From contig NZ_JAJAVH010000007.1 of the NCBI RefSeq assembly GCF_020511115.1, forward strand, positions 1 through 64,000: a stretch of 64,000 nt of DNA, in the 5' to 3' direction. Made by a program: the position numbers and the translations under genes. Below, piece by piece: positions 27,145 to 34,461 of this stretch. The DNA is from Luteimonas panaciterrae. GTDB lineage: Bacteria > Pseudomonadota > Gammaproteobacteria > Xanthomonadales > Xanthomonadaceae. Position 1 is the stretch's first letter. The number at the start of each line of letters is the position of its first letter. The notes below the pieces were generated by a model. The model saw only the letters and a program-made list of their open reading frames with translations. It made no database searches and was not told where the DNA came from.

Positions 27145-28836
27145 TTGAAACGGGCATACGTCACAACTTGTTCGCAAAACCGTGCCGCCAGTCGCTTCGG
27201 CTCGCAGACTTTCCGGCGATCGATCGCAGCCCTGCTGGGGCTGGCGATCCTGTGCTGCGCCGCGAGCGCGACCGCGCAAGAATGGCGTTATCGGGTACGC
27301 CCGGGCGACAACGTCTGGGATCTGGCCGCGAAGTATCTGCGCAGCGACGTGCCGTGGCAGAAGCTGCAGGAACACAATAACGTCGCCGATCCCTTGCGTC
27401 TGCCGCCGGGATCGCAAATGAGTTTTCCCGTCTCCTGGCTGAAGCAGCAGCCGGCGAAGGCGAAGGTGATCGGCGTGCAAGGCAGCGCCACCGCGCGCGA
27501 TGCGCGCGGCAAGGAATCGCCCGTCACCGAAGGCATGCAACTCGGCATCGGCGCCACGTTGCGCACCGCCACCGACGCCAACCTCACGCTGCAATTCGCC
27601 GACGGTTCGCGGCTCTTGCTGCAGGGCGACAGCGAACTCGTGCTCGACAAGCTCAGCGCCTACGGCGCCACCGGCATGACCGACACCCGCCTGCGCCTGC
27701 CGCGCGGACGTGCGGGCAATGCCGTGCATCCGATGCGCGGACCGGCGGCGAACTACATCATCGCCACGCCGAACACGATCTCGAGCGTGCGCGGCACGCA
27801 GTTCCGCATCGGCAGCGACGGCGCGCGCTCGCAGGCCGAAGTCACCGAAGGCAAGGTCGCGGTGAGCGGCGGCGGCGGACAAGTGCTGCTCAAGCGCGGC
27901 CAGGGCACGGCCAGTGATGCCAACAATCGTCCGCTGCCACCACGCGAACTGCTGGCGGCGCCGGAGCCGGCGTCGATCGCACTTTCGCTCGATCAGATTC
28001 CCGCGCGCCTGACCTGGAAGCCGGTACCGGGCGCGGTGCGTTATCGCGTGCAGGTCTCGGCGACACCCGAGTTCGTCACGCTGCTGCACGATCGCGTCGT
28101 CGACGCGCCGCAGGATGCGCTGCCGGCACTACCGGACGGCACCTACAGCGTGCGCGTGCGCGCCATCGACGACCGCGACATCGAAGGCCAGGATGCCACC
28201 GTGTCGGTGCACGCGGCGCGGCAGCCGCCGTTCGCGATCGCGCCGACCGAAGGCAGCAGCACCGATGCCGAGCGCCCGCGCTTCCGCTGGGCTTCGATGG
28301 GCGATGGCGTGCGCTATCGCTTCCAGCTGGCGAGCGCCGCCGGTTTCGATGCGCCATTGGTTGACCAGACCATCAAGTCGACCGACCTGCGCAGCCCGCA
28401 GGCGCTCGCGCCGGGCGACTATCAATGGCGCGTGGCCGCCATCGACAGCGAGGACCGCGCCACCGGCTTCAGCGAAGGCCAGCATTTCAACGTGCGCGCC
28501 CCTGGCCCCGGACCGGAACTGCAGAGCGAGGCGGCCGCGGCCGACAAGCGCACGCTGCAAATCCGCTGGCCGGCCGGCGCGAAGGGCCAGCGTTTCCGCT
28601 TCCAGCTCTCGCGCAAGGCCGACTTCTCGAAATTGGAGGTAGACCGCGAACTGGACGAGAACCAGATCACGTTGCCCAAGCTGCGCACCGGGACCTGGTA
28701 CGCACGTATCCAGACCATCGAGAGCGACGGCTATGCCGGTCCCTACGGACCGACTCAGACCATCAAGCTGGGATGCCTCTCCTGCCGCATCGCCGCGATC
28801 GGCGGCGGCGTGGTATTGATATTGCTCGCGCTCTGA
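27145..28836 (+). CDS. LysM-FecR domain protein with fibronectin-like repeats
   Basis: A 563-residue envelope protein. After an N-terminal hydrophobic segment (IAALLGLAILCCAASATAQ, about 27-45) come a LysM peptidoglycan-binding domain (about 48-98: YRVRPGDNVWDLAAKYL), a FecR domain (about 130-240: LQFADGSRLLLQGDSELVL, NTISSVRGTQFRI, VTEGKVAVSG), then three beta-sandwich repeats with the pattern FRWASMGDGVRYRFQLA, and a C-terminal membrane helix (about 547-563) after a CLSC cysteine pair. The start is the TTG at 27145, chosen for the signal-like segment; no ATG or clear ribosome site is near. It ends 13 bases before a CHASE2-GGDEF gene. LysM-FecR proteins of this layout commonly pair with CHASE2 signalling proteins; a sensing role is inferred. 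Confidence 0.85.
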   Translation: MKRAYVTTCSQNRAASRFGSQTFRRSIAALLGLAILCCAASATAQEWRYRVRPGDNVWDLAAKYLRSDVPWQKLQEHNNVADPLRLPPGSQMSFPVSWLKQQPAKAKVIGVQGSATARDARGKESPVTEGMQLGIGATLRTATDANLTLQFADGSRLLLQGDSELVLDKLSAYGATGMTDTRLRLPRGRAGNAVHPMRGPAANYIIATPNTISSVRGTQFRIGSDGARSQAEVTEGKVAVSGGGGQVLLKRGQGTASDANNRPLPPRELLAAPEPASIALSLDQIPARLTWKPVPGAVRYRVQVSATPEFVTLLHDRVVDAPQDALPALPDGTYSVRVRAIDDRDIEGQDATVSVHAARQPPFAIAPTEGSSTDAERPRFRWASMGDGVRYRFQLASAAGFDAPLVDQTIKSTDLRSPQALAPGDYQWRVAAIDSEDRATGFSEGQHFNVRAPGPGPELQSEAAAADKRTLQIRWPAGAKGQRFRFQLSRKADFSKLEVDRELDENQITLPKLRTGTWYARIQTIESDGYAGPYGPTQTIKLGCLSCRIAAIGGGVVLILLAL

Positions 28837-28849
28837 GATGCGCTGACGC

Positions 28850-30553
28850 ATGCCCAGCCGTTCCCGCCGCAAATCGTTTCCGCTGGCGTTGCTGCTGACG
28901 CTGGCGGCGATCGCGTGCGTGACGTTGCTGACGCTGGGCAAGCTCACCTGGAAAGCCGATTACCGGGTCTACGACACGCTGCTGCGTCACGCGGGCGAAC
29001 GCGCTGACGACAGCATCGTGATCATCGCCATCGACGACAAGAGCGTGTCCGCGCTGGGCCGCTGGCCGTGGCGGCGGAGCGTGCACGCGGACCTGATCGA
29101 TCGGTTGAGCCGCGCCGGCACGCGCGGCGTCGCGCTGGATGTGGTGTTCGCCGAACCGGACAGCGCCGATCCCGATGGCGACACCGCGCTCGCGAAGGCG
29201 ATCCAGCGCCACGGCCACGTCGTATTGCCGGTATTGGCCGAACCGTCCGAACCCAATGGCCCGCCGGTGGAAGTGCTGCCCCTGCCCGCGCTGGTGTCGG
29301 CGGCGGCGGGACTGGGGCATGTCGCGGTGGACGAGAGCCGCGACGGCATCACTCGCGACGCGCATCTGTATGCCGGTCTCGGCGACGCGCATTGGCCGGT
29401 GCTGGCGCTGGCACTGCGCAATCTGGACACGACGGCGAGCAAGTCCATCCCAGGATTGCGGGATGCGCACACCGATCCGGCATCGCCCTATCTGTGGAAT
29501 CGCAACTACTGCGTCCTGATCCCCTACGTGTCGGCGGGCGCTGGCTTCCAGCAGGTGTCCTACGTCGACGTCCTCAACGGTCGCATCCCGGACAACCTGC
29601 TGCGCGATCGCTGGGTCCTGGTCGGCGCGACTGCTTACGGCACCGGCGACACCATCCTCACCCCGATGCAGCCCGGTGATGGCCGCATCACGGGCGTGGA
29701 GTACCAGGCTTCGCTGCTCAACATGCTGCTGAGCGGACACACCATCGTCCCGCTCGAGCACGGCTGGCAACTGGGCGCGGGCATCTTCGCGGTGCTGCTG
29801 CCGACCTGGCTGCTGTTCCGCGTGCGCATGCGCAGCATCGGCTGGATGGTGCCGATCGCGATGATGGTCGTGCTGCTCTCCAGCGCCCTGCTGCTGTACC
29901 GCGCGCACATCTGGTTCGCGCCGATGCCGGCGCTGGTGACGCTGCTCGCGAGTGTCGCCTTGTGGCTTTTCCTCGATCTGCGCCAGTCGCAGCGCCAGGC
30001 GCACTACGATTCGCTCACGCAGCTGGCCAACCGGCGCCTGTTCGACACGATCCTGGCGCGCGAGCTCTCCTCCGCGCGTCGCAGCGAGGCACCGCTGTCA
30101 TTGCTGCTGATCGATGTCGACCACTTCAAGCACTACAACGACCGTTACGGCCATCAGGCCGGCGACGACCTCCTGCGGCGCGTTGCGCAGGCGGTCTCCA
30201 CGCATGCGCGGCGCCCGCGCGACCTGCCCGCGCGCTACGGTGGCGACGAGCTGGCGGTGATCCTGCCCGAGACCAGCGGCCTCACCGCCTATGCCATCGC
30301 CGACGCGATCGTCGACGAGGTGCGCGCGCTCGCCATTCCGCATGCCGATTCTGGCGTGGCGCCGGTGGTGACGGTCAGCATCGGCGTGGCCAGTTGCGAT
30401 CCGGGCAGCGACACCCGCCCGGACCTGCTGATCCGCCGCACCGACGTCGCGCTGTATCGCGCCAAGGAACTCGGCCGCAACTGCAGTTATCGTGCGCCGG
30501 TGTGGACGCCGGAGAATTCCGAAACCCAGTTCGACATCAAGCTGGTCGGTTGA
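28850..30553 (+). CDS. CHASE2 domain diguanylate cyclase
   Basis: A 567-residue inner-membrane signalling enzyme. One helix (11-30), a periplasmic CHASE2 domain (about 35-300: YDTLLRHAGERADDSIVIIA, RWPWRRSVHADLIDRL, GVALDVVFAEPD), three more helices (about 311-323, 333-350, 359-376) and a GGDEF domain (about 383-550). The active site reads GGDEL at 464-468, with DVDHFKHYNDRYGHQAGDD upstream. An inhibitory site RPRD at 455-458 lies five residues before it, so the product c-di-GMP should feed back. It would make c-di-GMP in response to a periplasmic signal. The gene follows the LysM-FecR gene by 13 bases, which suggests an operon and a sensor-partner relation. Confidence 0.93.
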   Translation: MPSRSRRKSFPLALLLTLAAIACVTLLTLGKLTWKADYRVYDTLLRHAGERADDSIVIIAIDDKSVSALGRWPWRRSVHADLIDRLSRAGTRGVALDVVFAEPDSADPDGDTALAKAIQRHGHVVLPVLAEPSEPNGPPVEVLPLPALVSAAAGLGHVAVDESRDGITRDAHLYAGLGDAHWPVLALALRNLDTTASKSIPGLRDAHTDPASPYLWNRNYCVLIPYVSAGAGFQQVSYVDVLNGRIPDNLLRDRWVLVGATAYGTGDTILTPMQPGDGRITGVEYQASLLNMLLSGHTIVPLEHGWQLGAGIFAVLLPTWLLFRVRMRSIGWMVPIAMMVVLLSSALLLYRAHIWFAPMPALVTLLASVALWLFLDLRQSQRQAHYDSLTQLANRRLFDTILARELSSARRSEAPLSLLLIDVDHFKHYNDRYGHQAGDDLLRRVAQAVSTHARRPRDLPARYGGDELAVILPETSGLTAYAIADAIVDEVRALAIPHADSGVAPVVTVSIGVASCDPGSDTRPDLLIRRTDVALYRAKELGRNCSYRAPVWTPENSETQFDIKLVG

Positions 30554-30658
30554 GATGTCCGGACCTCGCCGTTTCGTCTTGCCATTCGTCGGCGGACGAG
30601 AACGGTCATGGTCGTCATCGACCGCAAGTTCACCATTCTTTCGCACACGGGGAAAACG

Positions 30659-30913
30659 ATGCATACATTGCTGGTGATCCTGGGCGGCTTCGCCCTGCTG
30701 GCGCTCTGTCTGCTCATCGCGCGCTTGACCGGCGCATCGCGGCGCAAGGCGGTGCTGGTCTTCCTGCCGCTGTGGCTGATCGGCGCGGCGATCAACATGT
30801 GGGTGGGGGTGTCCACCGCCGGCTACTCGGTGGCCGACGAATTCCCGATCTTCCTCGTCATCTTCGCCGTGCCGGCCGTCGTCGCCGGCCTGCTCTACCG
30901 CAAACTGCGCTGA
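30659..30913 (+). CDS. Small membrane protein of unknown function
   Basis: An 84-residue protein with three hydrophobic helices (about 3-22, 32-48, 58-77), beginning MHTLLVILGGFALLALCLLI and ending AVPAVVAGLLYRKLR. GGGGAAA stands 3 bases before the ATG at 30659. I do not recognise a family with known function. It is 105 bases after the diguanylate cyclase and 10 bases before ltrA, so it may be cotranscribed with ltrA. Confidence 0.6.
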   Translation: MHTLLVILGGFALLALCLLIARLTGASRRKAVLVFLPLWLIGAAINMWVGVSTAGYSVADEFPIFLVIFAVPAVVAGLLYRKLR

Positions 30914-30923
30914 GCGCGAACCG

Positions 30924-32105
30924 ATGACGAAGCCCAGTCTCCTGCGCGGCCGCGGCACCCATGACAGCGGCAAGGTCGGCATGGTCGAACTGTTCTTCGA
31001 CCTCGTGTTCGTCTTCGCCGTCACCCAGCTCTCGCACACATTGCTCGCGCATCTGGACCTGGCCGGCGCGCTGAAGGTCGGCCTATTGATGCTGGCGGTG
31101 TGGTGGGTGTGGATCTACACCTCGTGGGTGACCAACTGGCTCGACCCGGAACGGCAGCCGGTGCGCTTGTGTCTGTTCGCGCTGATGCTGGCGGGATTGT
31201 TGATGTCCTCGTCGATCCCGGAGGCCTTCACCGAGCACGGCGCGAGCTTCGCCGGCGCCTACGTGGCGATGCAGATCGGCCGCACGCTGTTCTCCCTGTG
31301 GGCGGTGCGGAACGAACCGGTCGAGCGTCGCCGCAACTTCCAGCGCATCCTGGCCTGGCTGGTGCTGTCGGGTGTGTTCTGGATCGCGGGCGGTCTGCAC
31401 GAGGGCCAGATGCGGCTGTGGTTGTGGGGTGTGGCGCTGGCGATCGAATTCGTCTCGCCCTCGCTGTATTTCTGGGTGCCGGGACTCGGCCGCTCCACCA
31501 CGGACGACTGGGACATCGACGGCCACCACATGGCCGAGCGTTGCGCCCTGTTCGTGATCATCGGGCTCGGCGAATCGCTGCTGGTCACCGGCGCCACCTT
31601 CGCCGAGCTGGAACGCAGCTTCGATGCCGTCGCCGCGCTGCTGACCGCCTTCCTCGGCAGCGTAGCGATGTGGTGGCTGTACTTCGACACCAGCGCCGAA
31701 CGCGCCACGCATCGCTTCGCGCATTCCGACGACCCCGGCCGCATCGCGCGCATCGCCTACACCTATCTGCATCTGCCGATCGTGGCCGGCATCATCGTCT
31801 GCGCGGTGGCGGACGAACTGGTGCTCATGCATCCCGACCACGCCAGCGATGCCGGCATCGCCGCGATCCTCGGCGGCCCGGCGCTGTATCTGCTCGGAAA
31901 CGCATTGTTCAAATGGGTGACCAACGATCGCCGGCTGCCGCCGCTGTCGCATCTGGTCGGCCTGCTCCTGCTGCTGGCGCTGCTGCCCTTCGCATACGGG
32001 CACCTGTTCTCGGCGCTGGCGCTCGGCGCGATCACCACGGCGGTGCTGATGCTGGTCGCCGCCTGGGAAAGCCTCGCCCTGCGCCGGCCGGCGCGCGTGG
32101 CGTAA
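30924..32105 (+). CDS. ltrA: Low temperature requirement A (LtrA) family membrane protein
   Basis: A 393-residue protein with about ten membrane helices. The N-terminal VGMVELFFDLVFVFAVTQLSH and the middle segment HHMAERCALFVIIGLGESLL are the signature of the LtrA family. The first member was linked to growth at low temperature in Listeria, but the molecular role is unknown. ATG at 30924 lies 10 bases after the small membrane protein gene. No truncation is seen. Confidence 0.9.
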   Translation: MTKPSLLRGRGTHDSGKVGMVELFFDLVFVFAVTQLSHTLLAHLDLAGALKVGLLMLAVWWVWIYTSWVTNWLDPERQPVRLCLFALMLAGLLMSSSIPEAFTEHGASFAGAYVAMQIGRTLFSLWAVRNEPVERRRNFQRILAWLVLSGVFWIAGGLHEGQMRLWLWGVALAIEFVSPSLYFWVPGLGRSTTDDWDIDGHHMAERCALFVIIGLGESLLVTGATFAELERSFDAVAALLTAFLGSVAMWWLYFDTSAERATHRFAHSDDPGRIARIAYTYLHLPIVAGIIVCAVADELVLMHPDHASDAGIAAILGGPALYLLGNALFKWVTNDRRLPPLSHLVGLLLLLALLPFAYGHLFSALALGAITTAVLMLVAAWESLALRRPARVA

Positions 32106-32167
32106 CCGTTTTCCCTATGACCTTCGACACCCGCCGGTCGCCGGCTCGAGGGGTATCGTCCCTGGCT

Positions 32168-32188
32168 CCTGCCGCCTGGCGCGGCAGG
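32168..32188 (+). terminator. Possible terminator after ltrA
   Basis: CCTGCCGC, loop CTGGC, GCGGCAGG, then CATTCTTCTTTG. The 8-bp GC stem is strong, but the T-tract is broken. It lies between ltrA and the M13 peptidase gene. Confidence 0.45.
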
Positions 32189-32229
32189 CATTCTTCTTTG
32201 CAAAGCCCGATCCGGGCCGGAGTCCGTCT

Positions 32230-34353
32230 GTGAGCGCGAAACTTCTTCAAGTGCAGGCCCCACGCGTCCTGCTGTTGTCCCTGGCCGTCACCCTGGCCCT
32301 GTCCGCCTGCAACCGCGAGGCGCCGGCACCGGCCGCCGACACGTCGGCCGCAAAACCCGAGGCCACCGAAGCGAAGCAGCTCACGCTCGACGAAAGCAAG
32401 CTGCCGCAATACAACGCCTTCTCGGTCAACGACCTCGACAGCACCAAGAACGCCTGCACCGACTTCGGCGCCTACGCCAACGGCAAGTGGCTGGCCGCCA
32501 ACGAGATCCCGGCCGACCGCACCTCCTGGGGTGCCTTCTCGATCCTGGCCGAGCGCTCGATCGCCGCGCAGCACCAGCTGGCCGAACAGGCCGCCGCCGA
32601 CGCCAAGGCCACGGGCGTGGAGAAGATCGTCGGTGACTTCTGGTCGACCGGCATGGACGAAGCCAAGGTCAACGCCCAGGGCATCGAGCCGCTGAAGGAG
32701 CGCCTGGCCGCCATCGACGCGCTCAACGACAAGGACGCCATCGCCGACTATCTGCGCAAGACCGCGGCGAAGGGCGAGAACGTGCTGTTCGGCTTCGACG
32801 CCGAACCCGACTTCAAGGATTCCACCGTCAACATCGCCTACGCGATGCAGGGCGGCCTGGGCCTGCCCGACAAGAGCTACTACTCCGACAAGGACAAGAA
32901 GGACAAGCTCGACGCGTATCAGGCGCACGTCGCCAAGACGCTGGAGCTTTCCGGCGTGGCCGCCGCCGACGCGGCCGAGCAGTCCAAGGCGATCGTGGCG
33001 TTCGAAACCCGCCTGGCCAAGGCATCGAAGTCGAGCGAGGAACTCTCGCGCGACGTGTCGCTGTACTACAACCCGGTGACGCTCGCCGACGCCGACAAGC
33101 TGACGCCGAACTTCCCCTGGACCAAGTTCTTCGAAGCGCAAGGCGTCGCCGCGCCGGCGAAGTTCTCGCTGGCCATTCCCGCCTTCCACGAGGAAGTCAG
33201 CAAGGCCATCGCCGACACCGCTCCGGCCACCTGGCGCGCCTATCTGCGCTTCCACACCGTCGACGCCGCCTCGCCGTACCTGAGCGACGCCTTCGTGCAG
33301 GAGAACTACAACTTCTACGGCAAGACGCTCAACGGCCAGAAGGAAATCCAGCCGCGCTGGAAGCGCGTGCTGCACACCATCGAGGACGAGGCCGGCGAAG
33401 CGTTCGGCCAGCTCTACGTCAAGGTCGCGTTCTCGCCCGATGCCAAGGCGAAGATGGAGACGCTCGTCGGCAACCTGCGCACCGCGCTCAAGGCCCGCAT
33501 CGAGAACCTGAAGTGGATGAGCGACGAGACCAAGAAGAAGGCCATCGCCAAGTGGGAAACCTTCACGCCGAAGATCGGCTACCCCGACAAGTGGCGTGAC
33601 TGGGCCGGCCTGACCACCAACCGCGACAGCTATCTCGGCAACGTCCTGGCCGCCAACGAGTTCAACTACAAGTGGGAGCTGTCGAAGATCGGCAAGCCGG
33701 TCGACAAGACCGAGTGGGGCATGACACCGCAGACGGTGAACGCCTACTACAACCCGCAGCAGAACGAGATCGTGTTCCCGGCCGCGATCCTGCAGCCGCC
33801 GTTCTTCGATCTGAAGGCCGACGACGCCCTCAACTACGGCGGCATCGGCGCGGTGATCGGCCATGAAATGACCCACGGCTACGACGATCAGGGCTCGCGC
33901 TTCGGACCCAGCGGCAACTTCGAGAACTGGTGGACCAAGGCCGATTCCGACGGCTTCTCTGCTCTGACCGACAAGCTGGTGAAGCAGTTCGACGGCTACG
34001 ACGCCGGCGGCCAGCACGTCAACGGCAAGCTCACGCTGGGCGAGAACATCGCCGACCTCGGCGGCATCGCCACCGCCTACGACGCGATGAAGAAGGCCAC
34101 CGACGGCCAGCCCGATCCCAAGACCGACGGCCTCACCCGCGACCAGCGCTTCTTCCTCAACTGGGCGACGGTGTGGCGCACCAAGTACACGCCGGAAAAC
34201 CTCAAGGTGCGCCTGACCACCGATCCGCACGCCCCCGCCACCTTCCGCGCCATCGGCGCGCCGTCGAACATGCCCGCGTTCGCCGCCGCGTTCCAGTGCA
34301 AGGCCGGCGACGCCATGGTGCGCGACGGCGACAAGCAGGTCGTGATCTGGTGA
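32230..34353 (+). CDS. M13 family zinc metallopeptidase, lipoprotein
   Basis: A 707-residue neprilysin/PepO-type peptidase anchored as a lipoprotein (lipobox LSAC, Cys27). The zinc site is complete: HEMTH at 545-549 in IGHEMTHGYDDQGSRFGPSG, and Glu605 with Asp609 in GENIADLGG. The substrate-binding NAYYNPQQNEIVFPAAILQPP and a C-terminal HAPATFRAIGAPSN also fit M13. It would cut small peptides in the periplasm. The start is GTG at 32230. The next gene is a degenerate paralogue 108 bases downstream on the same strand. Confidence 0.95.
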   Translation: MSAKLLQVQAPRVLLLSLAVTLALSACNREAPAPAADTSAAKPEATEAKQLTLDESKLPQYNAFSVNDLDSTKNACTDFGAYANGKWLAANEIPADRTSWGAFSILAERSIAAQHQLAEQAAADAKATGVEKIVGDFWSTGMDEAKVNAQGIEPLKERLAAIDALNDKDAIADYLRKTAAKGENVLFGFDAEPDFKDSTVNIAYAMQGGLGLPDKSYYSDKDKKDKLDAYQAHVAKTLELSGVAAADAAEQSKAIVAFETRLAKASKSSEELSRDVSLYYNPVTLADADKLTPNFPWTKFFEAQGVAAPAKFSLAIPAFHEEVSKAIADTAPATWRAYLRFHTVDAASPYLSDAFVQENYNFYGKTLNGQKEIQPRWKRVLHTIEDEAGEAFGQLYVKVAFSPDAKAKMETLVGNLRTALKARIENLKWMSDETKKKAIAKWETFTPKIGYPDKWRDWAGLTTNRDSYLGNVLAANEFNYKWELSKIGKPVDKTEWGMTPQTVNAYYNPQQNEIVFPAAILQPPFFDLKADDALNYGGIGAVIGHEMTHGYDDQGSRFGPSGNFENWWTKADSDGFSALTDKLVKQFDGYDAGGQHVNGKLTLGENIADLGGIATAYDAMKKATDGQPDPKTDGLTRDQRFFLNWATVWRTKYTPENLKVRLTTDPHAPATFRAIGAPSNMPAFAAAFQCKAGDAMVRDGDKQVVIW

Positions 34354-34362
34354 TGCTCGAAG

Positions 34363-34388
34363 CCCCTCTCCCGCTCGCGGGGGAGGGG
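34363..34388 (+). terminator. Imperfect GC-rich hairpin after the first M13 gene
   Basis: CCCCTCTCCC, loop GCTCGC, GGGGGAGGGG, then TTT. One mismatch in a 10-bp stem. It resembles the CTCTCCC/GGGAGAG intergenic hairpins seen elsewhere in this window (38323 and 60229), so it may be a repeat family used as a terminator. Confidence 0.5.
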
Positions 34389-34424
34389 TTTGCCCCACGG
34401 GGTTCAGGAAGTACCACCGCGGCT

Positions 34425-34433
34425 TGCTAAACT
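34425..34433 (+). promoter_or_regulatory. Extended -10 promoter of the second M13 gene
   Basis: TGCTAAACT, an extended -10 (TGn followed by TAAACT), lies 28 bases before the ATG at 34462. It suggests the paralogue has its own promoter in addition to any read-through. Confidence 0.45.
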
Positions 34434-34461
34434 CCCGCGACTTCCCAGTGCGGATCCCGTG

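Noticed and set aside
27120-27150. Minus-strand bases reading GGATTCCCGTCCCTGCC, like the 3' end of a tRNA
   Set aside because: No matching acceptor strand, anticodon arm or T-loop consensus is found upstream on that strand; resemblance is limited to one stretch.
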